Shown here piece by piece: positions 18,534 through 28,413 of a stretch of DNA of 64,000 nucleotides (its first letter is position 1; the number at the start of each line of letters is the position of its first letter). The DNA comes from Hyphomicrobiales bacterium (lineage in GTDB: Bacteria > Pseudomonadota > Alphaproteobacteria > Rhizobiales > Rhizobiaceae). The notes below the pieces were generated by a model, which made no database searches, was not told where the DNA came from, and saw only the letters and a program-made list of their open reading frames with translations. The DNA lies in assembly GCA_900471815.1 (NCBI GenBank), contig UICE01000003.1:643558-707557 (forward strand), in the 5' to 3' direction. The translations under genes and the position numbers were made by a program.

Positions 18534-20005
18534 GCGAGGCGATCTCCAATGAGGAATTGTATGGCCCGATCCAGCCTTATGTGCGGCAGTGAAAGCGTAA
18601 AGCCTTCTGCCGTTTTCTCCAGTTTGGGAGGGCGGAAACGGACAAAGCGGATAGAAGGATCTTCAGATACTGATTCCGGTCCTTCAAATATTGAATCCGG
18701 TTTTTCCGGTAAGTCACCGGGAAATATGGCTGTTTCGGTTTTTCCGTCGAATTTCTCGCCGTCTATTGTCTCGCCTTTCAGTGGTGTCCCGACGATGACC
18801 GGCAATATGTCTTTGCCTTGGGTGACAGTTGCCTCGCGGGTTGTTCGCACAGCGGCCATTGCCAACACCTCGACGCTGGCGCTGGTAAAATCAGCGCGGC
18901 TTATCGCGCGATCGACAAGGCGGCGTACGATGGCCTGCAACCGGTCATGGCTCTCATGGTGCAAATGATCTGCCTTTGTTGCTGCAACAAGAATGCGGCT
19001 GATGCGCCGCTGTACGAGCCCGGTCAGAAAATTCGTGCTGCCGGGACGAAAACAGGAAAGGATTTCCGTCAATGCCCGTTCAAGATCGGCAACAGCGGAA
19101 GGCCCGGCATTCATTGCCTGCATGGCGTCCACTAGAACGATTTGTCGGTCAAGCCGCGCAATATGCTCGCGGAAGAACGGCTTTACCACGTGCGTCTTAT
19201 ACGCCTCGTAGCGCCTTTCCATCATGGCGCCCAGCGAGCCGGACTTGTGTTTTTCCTGTCCCAATCCGGGTAAGGGCGCGAATGTCAGTGCGGGTGAGCC
19301 TTCCAGATCGCCGGGCATCAGGAAACGGCCCGGAGGCAGCGTGGAGAGTGCCCTTTCATCGGCCTTTCCCGCCTTTAGATAGGCGGTAAAGCTTTTTGCC
19401 AGTCTCTGCGCTGTCATTTCATCGGCATCGGCAGATGCATTTGCTGACGCTGCGGCTTTGAGCCAATCTTCAGCCAGATCGCGCCTGCTTTCCAGCTGCG
19501 CCAATTCGAATGAATCCTGCGAGAACTCATTATAGTTCTTGCCGAGTAGCGGCAGATCGAGCAGCCATTCGCCGGGGTAATCGACAATATCGACAGAAAG
19601 CTTGCCGCCGGAAAACATGCGTCCCCATGCGGATGCGGATTCATACTCGATTGTCAGGCGCAATTCGGAGATCGCCCGCGTTGAATCCGGCCAGATGCGG
19701 TCCTCGATCAATGCTTTCAGGTGGTCTTCATATTGAAATCGTGGAACGGCATCATCCGGTTGCTGCTCCAGATAGGCTTTGGCAATCCGGCCGGATTTCT
19801 GCGCTTCAAACAGCGGCAAGCGCCCGCCATGGATCAGATTGTGCACGAGCGCCGTGATGAAGACTGTTTTGCCTGCGCGGGAAAGTCCTGTCACGCCGAT
19901 GCGGACGGAGGGGGAGGCTAAGGAAGTTGTACGCTCGGTCAGCGTATCCAGCGCAATTCTTGCCTCGTCGGCCCAACTTGTCAGTCCTGTGGTGAATGTT
20001 CCCAA
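18530..20005 (-). CDS. ycjX: YcjX-family P-loop GTPase-like protein
   Basis: A 491-residue DUF463/YcjX protein. The P-loop is GLSRAGKT at residues 40-47, in the typical context RIGVTGLSRAGKTVFITAL; VDIVDYPGEWLLDLPLL supplies the switch aspartate, and ATKADH gives a specificity-like motif. The predicted start is TTG at 20005, chosen because the family begins about 30 residues before the P-loop. It is translated together with ycjF through a four-base overlap. Its cellular role is not established. Confidence 0.9.
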   Translation of the reverse strand: MGTFTTGLTSWADEARIALDTLTERTTSLASPSVRIGVTGLSRAGKTVFITALVHNLIHGGRLPLFEAQKSGRIAKAYLEQQPDDAVPRFQYEDHLKALIEDRIWPDSTRAISELRLTIEYESASAWGRMFSGGKLSVDIVDYPGEWLLDLPLLGKNYNEFSQDSFELAQLESRRDLAEDWLKAAASANASADADEMTAQRLAKSFTAYLKAGKADERALSTLPPGRFLMPGDLEGSPALTFAPLPGLGQEKHKSGSLGAMMERRYEAYKTHVVKPFFREHIARLDRQIVLVDAMQAMNAGPSAVADLERALTEILSCFRPGSTNFLTGLVQRRISRILVAATKADHLHHESHDRLQAIVRRLVDRAISRADFTSASVEVLAMAAVRTTREATVTQGKDILPVIVGTPLKGETIDGEKFDGKTETAIFPGDLPEKPDSIFEGPESVSEDPSIRFVRFRPPKLEKTAEGFTLSLPHIRLDRAIQFLIGDRLA

Positions 20006-20093
20006 TCGACAATCCTATTGCGGCGTTCTTCTGCGACCCATTTGGGGGCTGCTTGTGTCAAACTCAAGGTACGTTGTTTTGCAGGATTGTTGT

Positions 20094-20105
20094 GCGAACC
20101 ACGCA
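20094..20105. repeat. Remnant half-arm of the TGCGTGG repeat
   Basis: The sequence GCGAACCACGCA between ycjX and sixA equals the terminal part of the right arm of the palindromic family, without a recognisable partner arm. Confidence 0.4.
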
Positions 20106-20127
20106 CAAAGTGTGTGCAATCCGAATC

Positions 20128-20643
20128 TCACAAATGCTCCGAGGGTGAAAAGAACTCTCGCAGCGTTCCTTTGCCAGGACGAATTTCCGCCAAGGGTTCC
20201 TCAAACTCGATCACCGCGAGACCGGCTGTGGGAAATCCGGAGACAAATGTCGGGTGCGTAGGGGGATCGCCACGACCAGACAGTGCCATGGCCACTTCCT
20301 CCATCATGGGGTTATGGCCCACCAGCATGACCGATTGGCTGCCCTCATGCTCCAGACCGGCCATACGAATGGCCATCAGATAGGTGTCTGGACCGCCGGA
20401 ATATAGTTTTTCGAGTTCCTGTAATATAAAGGGTGGCTCCAACCCTACATATTCCAGCGTCTGGCGGGCGCGGATTGCAGTTGAACACAGCACGACATCC
20501 GGTTTCAGTTGTGCTCGCTTCATCTCAAGCCCGAGGATTTGGGCCGCTTCCGTGCCATCCTTGTCCAGCGTACGGTCAAAATCCTTCTGACTCGGTGTTG
20601 GCCAGACCGCCTTGGCATGACGGAGAAGGTAGACGAGACTCAT
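20128..20643 (-). CDS. sixA: SixA-like histidine phosphatase
   Basis: A 171-residue member of the histidine phosphatase superfamily. The catalytic motif LRHAK has His9, and a second histidine lies in VMLVGHNPMMEEVA. SixA of E. coli removes phosphate from histidine phosphotransfer domains or the nitrogen PTS protein, but many relatives have other substrates, so the symbol marks family similarity only. The ATG at 20643 begins directly at the beta strand before RHA. The gene is single, with over 100 bases on each side. Confidence 0.85.
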   Translation of the reverse strand: MSLVYLLRHAKAVWPTPSQKDFDRTLDKDGTEAAQILGLEMKRAQLKPDVVLCSTAIRARQTLEYVGLEPPFILQELEKLYSGGPDTYLMAIRMAGLEHEGSQSVMLVGHNPMMEEVAMALSGRGDPPTHPTFVSGFPTAGLAVIEFEEPLAEIRPGKGTLREFFSPSEHL

Positions 20644-21023
20644 TTACTTATCTCCGTTCTGGAACAGGCTGGAAAGGTGCCATGCTTCACTCTTTGACGC
20701 AAATATCCGCTTTGGATCATGCGGCAAATGCACCATTTCTCAAATAAGTGTGCAAAACCTGCCTGCGAATATTCTGTGCGAGGTGCAATTTTGCGAGGCA
20801 AAGCGCAACCGCAAGTAGAGCTCTGAGGGTGAGAAATGCCAAGTTTTGGCCTTGTTTCCCTGCTCTGACGTCGCGAAAATTCCATTTATCCGGCTTAAAT
20901 GCCACTATTTTAAGCGATTTCGCCCTGCTTCTTTATTGATTTGCTATGTCTTTTTGTAGTTGTGCGCTCATCGGACACGACCTATATAGGCCTCCTCGCG
21001 TCTAAAAGGTGCAGGGTGATTCA
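20644..21023. other. Intergenic region upstream of dksA, no gene seen
   Basis: The 380 bases between the divergent sixA and dksA genes contain only short open frames without family resemblance. The dksA promoter is expected in its right half, where TTGATTTGCTATG and an AT-rich stretch occur near 20938. I do not see an RNA structure. Confidence 0.45.
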
Positions 21024-21443
21024 ATGATGAATAAACTTATCGATCTTGACTATAAGCCCACGGATGACGAGCCCTTCATGAGTGATCGGCAGAAATCCTA
21101 CTTTCGTGAAAAACTGATTGACTGGAAGAACGACATTTTGCGGGAAGCCCGTGAAACGCTCGAAATCCTACAGCAGGAAAATGCAAATCTGCCGGACATT
21201 GCTGATCGTGCTTCTTCAGAAACAGACCGCTCCATCGAGCTTCGGGCTCGTGATCGTCAGCGCAAGCTGATTTCAAAGATTGATGCAGCCTTGCAGCGCA
21301 TCGATGATGGAACATATGGCTTCTGCGAAGAAACAGGCGATCCCATCAGCCTCAAGCGGCTTGATGCACGCCCAATCGCAACGTTGTCCATCGAAGCTCA
21401 GGAACGTCACGAGCGACGCGAGAAAGTCTACCGCGACGATTGA
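21024..21443 (+). CDS. dksA: RNA polymerase-binding transcription factor DksA, single-cysteine form
   Basis: A 139-residue secondary-channel factor that adjusts transcription with ppGpp. The long coiled coil runs from about residue 30 to 95, and the tip motif DxxDxA is intact (Asp58, Asp61, Ala63). The zinc-finger region keeps one cysteine (Cys101 in YGFCEETGDP); the other three positions are Thr, Ser and Ala, so zinc is unlikely to be bound in the classical way. Single-cysteine DksA proteins are known in alphaproteobacteria. The start is ATG ATG at 21024, behind AGGGTGATTCA. A strong terminator follows. Confidence 0.93.
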   Translation: MMNKLIDLDYKPTDDEPFMSDRQKSYFREKLIDWKNDILREARETLEILQQENANLPDIADRASSETDRSIELRARDRQRKLISKIDAALQRIDDGTYGFCEETGDPISLKRLDARPIATLSIEAQERHERREKVYRDD

Positions 21444-21454
21444 GCTCAAGTTTT

Positions 21455-21490
21455 AAAAAAAGCCCGGGAAACCGGGCTTTTTTTATTTTT
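21455..21490 (+). terminator. Intrinsic terminator of dksA
   Basis: The stem AAAAAGCCCGG / CCGGGCTTTTT has a GAAA tetraloop and is followed by TTTTATTTTT, 12 bases past the dksA stop. The A-run on the left means it could also act on the minus strand. Confidence 0.93.
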
Positions 21491-21502
21491 GTAGATTATT
21501 TC

Positions 21503-21522
21503 TGCGTGGTTCGAACCACGCA
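21503..21522. repeat. Minimal perfect palindrome of the TGCGTGG family
   Basis: TGCGTGGTTCGAACCACGCA is a perfect 20-base palindrome made of the two outermost ends of the longer repeat fused together, between the convergent dksA and FliO-like genes. Confidence 0.8.
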
Positions 21523-21552
21523 GATGCTCTTATGCAATCGGACCGTACTCCT

Positions 21553-22665
21553 CTAACGGTCCGGTCGCGACAGATCGCCGAGCAGGCGTTCCATCTCATC
21601 CTCGATATCGTCAGCCTTTTTCGGTTGCTCTTCCCTGTCGACCTCTTCACCGGGGGCGATATTGAGTTCGCTCGCCAATTCCGGATCGAAAGCATCCGAA
21701 AAATCAGCGTCGCTTAGCGTGATCTCCGGCTCGGAAGTCTCCTCAGGCTCGATATTGTCGAGTGAAGGCTCGCGGTAGACCGCTTCATTGCGTGCGGCAA
21801 ACGGGAATGCCGCGGCTGTGCTGGCTCTTTGTTCGCCGGAAAACTGCCTGACGGGTTCCGGCGCATCGATTGGCGGCTCCGGTGCATCCACCACGGGCTC
21901 AGCCTTGCTTTCGCTGCCAAAAGACGGCGAAGCGGTGCGTTCCCAGCCATTGCTGGCGTCACGCACTGGCACTGTAATGGTGGGAGCCGCTTCTGCTGCA
22001 ATTGCTGCTGCCGCAGCGACCGTCGGAGGCATATAGGGCAGTGGCCGTGCAGGCTCAGGCGTTGCTGTAATGGGCGGAATGGGTGCCATTGGCGGGATAG
22101 GAGGCAAAGGCGCCGTCGCTGGCTGCTGGCGCGGCTCAGGTGGCCTGACATCGCGAGGCGGCGTCGGCTGTGGCGCTGGCGTTGGCGTGCGCAGCGGTAC
22201 TTGCGGCGCCTGTTGCAAGGGTGGTGCCGGCCGTGTCACTGGCGCGGTTGCCTGTGGTGCCGGAGAAACCGGCTCGGCGCGCGGCGGCTCAACGGGTTTG
22301 CGCTCTGTTTTTAGCTCAGGTTCGGGGGAAGTAGTTGCCGCAGGTTCGATACGCGAGGACTGTTTGGCAAATTGCCGGATGTTCTGCTCGATGACGATAT
22401 CGCTGGGCCCACCGATGAGGATCAGATGCTCGACATCATCGCGCCGCACGAGCACAAGCCGCCGGCGGTTGTCGACAGCAGCGGCATCGGTCACCGAGAG
22501 CCGAACCTGCCGGTTGCGCCCACCCGCCACGAACGTGCCGCCTGTTACCCGCCGCAACACGGCAAACACAAGCAAGAGCAGCGCAATGACCAGGGCAAAC
22601 AGAAGAATGAATCCCACAATGGGGGCGGCAGTATCGCCGACGATAGTGGCAAGCCATGCATTCAT
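21553..22665 (-). CDS. FliO-like membrane protein with long proline-rich tail
   Basis: A 370-residue protein. One transmembrane helix (about residues 14-38) precedes a FliO-type domain (RLSVTDAAAVDNRRRLVLVRRDDVEHLILIGGPSDIVIEQNI, about 50-95). The remaining 270 residues are proline- and glutamate-rich and probably disordered. FliO helps assemble the flagellar export gate, but no other flagellar gene is in the window and the tail is far longer than in classical FliO (about 120 residues), so the flagellar role is uncertain. The start at 22665 has GAGGAGAG upstream. Confidence 0.72.
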   Translation of the reverse strand: MNAWLATIVGDTAAPIVGFILLFALVIALLLLVFAVLRRVTGGTFVAGGRNRQVRLSVTDAAAVDNRRRLVLVRRDDVEHLILIGGPSDIVIEQNIRQFAKQSSRIEPAATTSPEPELKTERKPVEPPRAEPVSPAPQATAPVTRPAPPLQQAPQVPLRTPTPAPQPTPPRDVRPPEPRQQPATAPLPPIPPMAPIPPITATPEPARPLPYMPPTVAAAAAIAAEAAPTITVPVRDASNGWERTASPSFGSESKAEPVVDAPEPPIDAPEPVRQFSGEQRASTAAAFPFAARNEAVYREPSLDNIEPEETSEPEITLSDADFSDAFDPELASELNIAPGEEVDREEQPKKADDIEDEMERLLGDLSRPDR

Positions 22666-22940
22666 GACAAACTCTCCTCTATAATATTCCACCAAGCCCG
22701 AAAACTTGTTCCCCGACACGGGCTTCGCAGCATAATTTCGCGTGACACTACAGAGTGGACTTCACAGTCGCAACCCTGATGATTTTAAAACAGTTTTACC
22801 CTATAAGGCGTGGAATAAAGCTTATCCGATAAAGGATAGGGTTTAACGCCGGTGAAAGATATGATCCAACCGATTCGAGAAGTATGACACAAGCAGCAGG
22901 CCAAACGGCAGCATGCTGGTTGGGCGATGAAAAAGGGGCC

Positions 22941-22995
22941 TGAGACATATGTCTCAAGAAGCGAATAGTAGACATATGTCTCGAGAAACGAATAG
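22941..22995. repeat. Duplicated palindrome containing the cckA start codon
   Basis: TGAGACATATGTCTCA (22941-22956) is a perfect 16-base palindrome whose ATG is the first start codon of cckA. A second copy, AGACATATGTCT at 22970-22981, carries another in-frame ATG 27 bases later. The 25-base segments 22944-22968 and 22971-22995 differ at only two positions, so this is a tandem duplication. Confidence 0.85.
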
Positions 22996-25573
22996 CGATC
23001 TTTATCCGGAACCGATCATCGCCAACACGAAATCGAACAGGGCAGGCTTGCGCCTGATCCTGCTGGGTATCGTGCTGGTCGGGATTTCCGTCCTCTATTT
23101 CATCTATCGCGACCAGCTCGGCCAGCAATTCCTGCTTGGCCTGCTTGGTTTGCTTGCCATGACCGGCGTTTTCTACCTGTTTGGCTCGGCCATTAATGTC
23201 ATTCAGTTTACGCCACGCGGCACGAGTGATGAGCTGACCCGCGCCTTTGTCGATACTTACCCGGAAGGTACGGTCGTCTGCGACCAGAAGGGGCGCATTG
23301 TTTATGCCAATCGTGCCTATGCCGAGATGACGGGTGTAACGAGTTCGGATGATGTGCGCCCGATCGAACATATTCTTTCCGGTGAGCCAGCTGCATCCGA
23401 TCCGATTTACCGCCTTGCCAATGGCTTGCGTGATGGAATTTCCGGACAGGAAGAGATTCGCCTGTCGCGCCCGCTTGATCCATCGCGTGAACCGGTGCCG
23501 ACCTGGTACCGCGTCAAGGCGCGCGCCGTTGCCGGCATTCCCGATCAGACCGCCCCTGTCTATGCCTGGCAGATTTCCGATATTTCCGCCGAGCGCGCCG
23601 AGCAAGAGCGCTATTTTCAGGATATTCAGGAGGCCATTGATCACCTCGATCATGCGCCCGCCGGTTTCTTTTCCGCCGATCCCGATGGCCGCATTATCTA
23701 TATCAATGCGACGTTGGCCGAGTGGTTGGGCATTGATCTGACACGCTTCACACCCGGCTCCATGACCGTGCGCGAGATCGTAGCCGGCAATGGAATGGCG
23801 CTGATAAATGCAGTCAAGACGGAAGCGGGAACAAGCCGCAATACGGTTATCGATCTTGATCTGGAAAAGGCCAATGGCCAGAGTCTTGCCGTTCGCTTCT
23901 ACCACCGGGTTCAGGCACAGCGCGACGGCAAGCGTGGTCCGACGCGCACAATAGTCCTTGATCGGGCCGAGGGCGAAGATACCTCGGCGGCGCTGCGTGC
24001 TGCGGAAGTAAGGTTCACGCGCTTTTTCAATTCCGCCTCTATGGCTATTGCCGCTGTCGATTCAACCGGCAAGATATTGCGCACCAATGCGCGTTTCCTT
24101 GGCCTTTTTGCTCCCGTGGTCGACCGGGATGATATTGACCGGCGCATCCCGCTGGAAACCGTTGTGCATGAACGTGACCGCGAGGCGTTTGATCGTGCAT
24201 TGGCCTCAGCCTTTGCCGGAAAAGCAGAAATTTCTCCAGTCGATACGGTTATTCCGGGCAATGAGGACCGGCATTTGCGGTTCTACATCAGCCCCGTTTT
24301 CGATGCCGGTGGAGAGGATGGAGCTGAAGAGGCTGCCATTGTCTCCGTGGTTGAAACCACCGAGCAGAAGGCGCTTGAAGCCACCATGGCGCAAAGCCAG
24401 AAGATGCAGGCTGTCGGGCAGCTTGCAGGCGGCATTGCGCATGATTTCAACAATGTACTGACGGCAATCATCATGTCGTCCGATCTGCTTTTGACCAATC
24501 ATCGCGCATCGGACCCGTCCTTTGCCGACATTATGAATATCAAGCAGAATGCAAACCGGGCGGCATCTCTGGTGCGACAGCTTCTGGCATTCTCGCGCCG
24601 CCAGACATTGCGTCCGGAGGTTCTCAACCTTACTGACGTCATTGCCGATGTGCGGATGCTCTTGACGCGTCTTGCCGGCACGCAGGTCAACCTCAGGATC
24701 GAGCATGGCCGCGATCTTTGGCAGGTCAAGGCCGATCTTGGCCAGTTTGAGCAGGTCGTGGTTAATCTGACCGTTAATGCGCGTGATGCCATGCCGGAAG
24801 GCGGCGATTTGATCATCCGCACTCGCAATATGGGTGAGGCGGAAACGGCCCGCCTTAATTACCGCGATGTCGTGCCCGGCGATTATGTGGTGGTCGAGGT
24901 TGTCGATAGCGGCACAGGCATGACGCCTGAAACCATTGCCAAGATCTTCGAGCCCTTCTTCACCACCAAGGAAGTGGGCAAGGGCACAGGCCTTGGCCTT
25001 TCCATGGTCTATGGCATCATCAAGCAGACTGGCGGCTCCATCCATGCCGAATCCGAGCTTGGCAAGGGATCAACATTCCGCATCCTGCTGCCACGCTTCG
25101 TGGAAGGTGCCGAGCCGCAAATATTGAATGCCGAAGGCGAAGTCATTCAGATCGAAGCGCCGAAGAAAGAAAAGAAGCCCGAAAAGGCAACCGACCTTTC
25201 CGGCACTGCAACCGTGCTTCTGGTTGAAGATGAAGACGCCGTGCGGATGGGCGGCCTGCGCGCGCTTCAATCCCGTGGCTACACGGTGCATGAAGCGTCA
25301 AGCGGCGTTGAGGCGCTGGAGGTCATGAAAGAGCTGGATGGGAAGGTCGACATTGTTGTGTCTGACGTTGTCATGCCGGAGATGGATGGTCCGACCTTGT
25401 TGCGTGAACTGCGCAAGGATTACGGAGATATCAAGTTCATCTTCGTTTCCGGCTATGCGGAAGATGCCTTTGCCAAGAACCTGCCGGAAGATGCGAAATT
25501 CGGCTTCCTGCCGAAACCGTTCTCGCTGAAGCAACTGGCAACAGCGGTCAAGGAAATGCTGGAGAGCGAATAG
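22949..25573 (+). CDS. cckA: Cell-cycle hybrid sensor histidine kinase CckA
   Basis: An 874-residue kinase that, in alphaproteobacteria, phosphorylates CtrA and CpdR through ChpT and so controls the cell cycle. In order: two transmembrane helices (about residues 32-52 and 56-78), PAS domains (about 90-450), a HisKA domain with phospho-acceptor His498 in [14 protein letters not shown], an ATPase domain ([28 protein letters not shown]), and a C-terminal receiver with Asp806 ([10 protein letters not shown]). The N-terminus may begin at 22949 or at the duplicated ATG at 22976. It is monocistronic and converges with the AbgT gene. Confidence 0.95.
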   Translation: MSQEANSRHMSRETNSDLYPEPIIANTKSNRAGLRLILLGIVLVGISVLYFIYRDQLGQQFLLGLLGLLAMTGVFYLFGSAINVIQFTPRGTSDELTRAFVDTYPEGTVVCDQKGRIVYANRAYAEMTGVTSSDDVRPIEHILSGEPAASDPIYRLANGLRDGISGQEEIRLSRPLDPSREPVPTWYRVKARAVAGIPDQTAPVYAWQISDISAERAEQERYFQDIQEAIDHLDHAPAGFFSADPDGRIIYINATLAEWLGIDLTRFTPGSMTVREIVAGNGMALINAVKTEAGTSRNTVIDLDLEKANGQSLAVRFYHRVQAQRDGKRGPTRTIVLDRAEGEDTSAALRAAEVRFTRFFNSASMAIAAVDSTGKILRTNARFLGLFAPVVDRDDIDRRIPLETVVHERDREAFDRALASAFAGKAEISPVDTVIPGNEDRHLRFYISPVFDAGGEDGAEEAAIVSVVETTEQKALEATMAQSQKMQAVGQLAGGIAHDFNNVLTAIIMSSDLLLTNHRASDPSFADIMNIKQNANRAASLVRQLLAFSRRQTLRPEVLNLTDVIADVRMLLTRLAGTQVNLRIEHGRDLWQVKADLGQFEQVVVNLTVNARDAMPEGGDLIIRTRNMGEAETARLNYRDVVPGDYVVVEVVDSGTGMTPETIAKIFEPFFTTKEVGKGTGLGLSMVYGIIKQTGGSIHAESELGKGSTFRILLPRFVEGAEPQILNAEGEVIQIEAPKKEKKPEKATDLSGTATVLLVEDEDAVRMGGLRALQSRGYTVHEASSGVEALEVMKELDGKVDIVVSDVVMPEMDGPTLLRELRKDYGDIKFIFVSGYAEDAFAKNLPEDAKFGFLPKPFSLKQLATAVKEMLESE

Positions 25574-25603
25574 CGTTTATTGCGATCCGCCCTCCGGGTT
25601 CGT

Positions 25604-27094
25604 TTATTTCGTGAACAGACCAACGCCCGGTGCCAGCGGAAGCCCGACTTCAATCCAGAAAACGAGGAAGGCTGTCCAGGCAACCAGGAATCCGATGGAT
25701 ATGGGCAGCGTCATCGCGGCCAATGTCCCGATGCCAGCATCTTTCTGGTAGCGCTGCAGGAAGGCAAGGCAGACCGCAAAATACGGGCTCATGGGCGAAA
25801 TTACGTTGGTAGCGGAATCCGATATTCTGAAAGCCGCTTGCACCAGCGCTGGTTCCAGCCCCACCAGCATCATCATCGGCACGAATATGGGTGCCATCAG
25901 CGACCATTGAGCAGAACCTGAGGTGATGAAAACGCTCATGACGGTCGCCAGCATGATGAAGGCAAGCACAAGGGGCGTACCGGCAAAACCGCTGGCATCA
26001 AGCACGTGCGAGCCGCTGATCGCGATCCATTCGCCAAGATTCGTCCATTTGAACCACGCAAGAAACTGCGAGATTGCGAAGAACAGCACCAATGTCGGCG
26101 CAAGGTCCTTCAACGCTTCTGACATCAGGGAAACCGCATCACGGGCATTCTTTATCTTGCCGACGGCTTTGCCGTATATCCAGCCGACAAGCAGGAAGAA
26201 GACGGCCAGCAGCGCGACAATGGCTTCAAGCAGCGGCGAGGGTACCAACCCCCCTGTCTCATTGCGCAGAGGCGAGGCGGCAGGCAAGGTAATGGCAACC
26301 ACGACAATAACGAAAGCCAGCGCTGCCCAGCCTGCCAGCTTCAGGCCGCGCATCTCAGTTGCACCGATAGGTTCCAGATTGAGAACCACATCGCCGTGAT
26401 ATTTACCAGCCAGCGGTTCGACAATCCGCTCAATGACGAATGTACCCACAAGCGAAAGCAGCACGGCCGAACAGGCGATGAAGTAGTAATTGTCAAGCGG
26501 CGAGACATAGGCCTGCGGATTGATCGTATGAGCGGCGCTTGTCGTTATTCCTGAGAGTATCACGTCAACCGGCGTAATCAGCAAGCTTGCATCGTAGCCA
26601 GCGCCCACTGCAACATAGCCCGTTACAGCGCCGACGAGCGGGTTGCGCCCCACAGCCTGAAAGATCATCGCTGACAGCGGGATCAATACGATATAGGCAG
26701 CATCGGAAGCGACATGGCTGCACATGCCGACGAGGAAAATGACGAATGTCGTCAACTGCCGGGGTGCTTTCATGACACTGATCTGCATCAGGCTGGCGAT
26801 CAGTCCGGCACGGTCGGCAACGCCGATTGCCAGCATGATGACGAGGATCACGCCGAGCGGCGGGAACATGACATAGTTCTTGGCGATGGTGGTGAGGGCG
26901 AATACGAGGCCTTCACCGGAAATGAGGCTTTGTACGAAAACCTCCTTGCCTGTTTTGGGATTGATGCCGCTCGCACCACCCATAGCCATCAGCCAGGATA
27001 CTATGGCGACAACAACGCAGAGAATGAGAAAGAGAATGAATGGATGGGGCAAGCGATTGCCGGCCCGTTCAATAACGCTGAGAAATCGCTGCAT
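25604..27094 (-). CDS. AbgT-family transporter
   Basis: A 496-residue polytopic protein of the AbgT family (p-aminobenzoyl-glutamate uptake; some members export sulfonamides). Family features include GNRLPHPFILFLILC, the LTTFVIFLVGMCSHVASDAAYIVLIPL segment, the GYVAVGAGYDASLLITPVDVIL hairpin, and FITSGSAQWSLMAPIFVPMMM. About 12 hydrophobic segments are seen. The start at 27094 has AAGGAT upstream. It lies 34 bases after an M20 amidohydrolase on the same strand, a pairing that suggests uptake and hydrolysis of an amidated substrate, as in the E. coli abg locus. Confidence 0.9.
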   Translation of the reverse strand: MQRFLSVIERAGNRLPHPFILFLILCVVVAIVSWLMAMGGASGINPKTGKEVFVQSLISGEGLVFALTTIAKNYVMFPPLGVILVIMLAIGVADRAGLIASLMQISVMKAPRQLTTFVIFLVGMCSHVASDAAYIVLIPLSAMIFQAVGRNPLVGAVTGYVAVGAGYDASLLITPVDVILSGITTSAAHTINPQAYVSPLDNYYFIACSAVLLSLVGTFVIERIVEPLAGKYHGDVVLNLEPIGATEMRGLKLAGWAALAFVIVVVAITLPAASPLRNETGGLVPSPLLEAIVALLAVFFLLVGWIYGKAVGKIKNARDAVSLMSEALKDLAPTLVLFFAISQFLAWFKWTNLGEWIAISGSHVLDASGFAGTPLVLAFIMLATVMSVFITSGSAQWSLMAPIFVPMMMLVGLEPALVQAAFRISDSATNVISPMSPYFAVCLAFLQRYQKDAGIGTLAAMTLPISIGFLVAWTAFLVFWIEVGLPLAPGVGLFTK

Positions 27095-27128
27095 GCGAAT
27101 ATCCTTCAATCAGAATGGAAGAAATAAA

Positions 27129-28286
27129 TCAGCGCGGCGCAAGGCGTCGGGCTGCTATGGCCGTAAACATTCCCGCCGCCACGGGAAGTATTTCATCGCG
27201 GTAGTCGTAAAGCGGGTGGTGCAGATAGGCGCCGTCCTCGCCATTGCCGACGAAGAAGAAGCAGCCGCGTATGCGTTCCAGATAGAATGCAAAGTCTTCC
27301 GCGCCCATGGTTGGAAGCGTATCGATCCTGCCAGCCTTATCAGCGCCTACGGTATCTATGGCGGTTGCAATCACAAATTCGGTCTCCTCCGCATTGTTCA
27401 CAACAGCGGGGATACGCATTTGCTGGCTAATCATGGCTGTCGCATTATGCGCTTCGCAGATCTGCGCTACGACCAGCCGCAGTTCCTTGTCGATCACCGC
27501 ATAGGCGGCGGGCGATCCGTCGCGTGTGTTGATGATCAGCGAGGCGCTGACGGGGATAATGTTGTGGCTGTTTCCACCGTGAAATTGTGTGACGGTGACC
27601 ACGCCGGATTCGAGCGGCGAGAGGCGACGTGAGATCACGCTTTGCAGGCCCTGTACCACTGCGGTTCCCACGAAGATCGGATCGACAGCAAGATCGGGTC
27701 GCGACGCGTGTCCGCCTTTGCCGGAAATTGATATTTCATAGAGCGAACTACCGCCCATGGTTGGGCCGGATTTGGCAAAGACACGGCCAAGTGGATATCC
27801 CGGGCGGTTATGATAGCCATAAATGGCTTCCACGCCCGTCAACGCACCCGCTTCAATCATTCGGGCTGCCCCAAGCCCGCCTTCTTCAGCTGGCTGGAAA
27901 ATGAGCTTTAGCTGGCCTGTAAACCGGTCAGCTGATTCCGCCAGCCCTTCGGCAGCCAGAAGCAGCGAGGCCGTGTGCCCGTCATGGCCGCAGGCATGCA
28001 TCTTCCCATGGATTTTCGAGGCGTAGGGTAGTCCTGTTTCCTCGATGATCGGTAATGCGTCCATATCCGCGCGGAACGCAATTGTTGGGCCGGGACGTCC
28101 AGTATCCAGAGTGGCGACAACACCCGTCTCGGCAAGGCCTGTAACAACATCATAACCCAACCTGCGAAGTCGGCTTGCCACCAGATCGGCAGTGCCATGC
28201 TCCTCATATTTCAGTTCAGGATTTGTATGAATGTAGTGCCGGGTTTCCGTTGCATATTTGATGGCTTCGATAGAAAACGCGTTCAT
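27129..28286 (-). CDS. M20-family amidohydrolase (AbgA/hippurate hydrolase-like)
   Basis: A 385-residue metal-dependent amidohydrolase. Metal-site motifs are ACGHDGHTASLLLAAEGL, QPAEEGGLGAARMIE and MGAEDFAFYLE. It resembles N-acyl-amino acid and aminobenzoyl-glutamate hydrolases. The start at 28286 is preferred because the family begins with residues like IEAIKYATETRHYIHTNPEL; the frame upstream is non-coding. It is upstream of, and probably cotranscribed with, the AbgT transporter, and divergent from a LysR regulator that is its likely controller. Confidence 0.9.
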   Translation of the reverse strand: MNAFSIEAIKYATETRHYIHTNPELKYEEHGTADLVASRLRRLGYDVVTGLAETGVVATLDTGRPGPTIAFRADMDALPIIEETGLPYASKIHGKMHACGHDGHTASLLLAAEGLAESADRFTGQLKLIFQPAEEGGLGAARMIEAGALTGVEAIYGYHNRPGYPLGRVFAKSGPTMGGSSLYEISISGKGGHASRPDLAVDPIFVGTAVVQGLQSVISRRLSPLESGVVTVTQFHGGNSHNIIPVSASLIINTRDGSPAAYAVIDKELRLVVAQICEAHNATAMISQQMRIPAVVNNAEETEFVIATAIDTVGADKAGRIDTLPTMGAEDFAFYLERIRGCFFFVGNGEDGAYLHHPLYDYRDEILPVAAGMFTAIAARRLAPR

Positions 28287-28413
28287 CGAGACTCCCAATT
28301 TAATGTTCCACACGGCCTGATTGACCTTTTTGACGTTGATATCAGCGTCACAAACATGCCACAATCGCTTTAATTCGTATAAACCATTGCCAAAATGGCA
28401 ACGCAGGAGCGCC

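Noticed and set aside
25574-25603. Possible terminator between the convergent cckA and AbgT genes
   Set aside because: Only a short GC-rich stretch is present without a stable stem and T-run on either strand.
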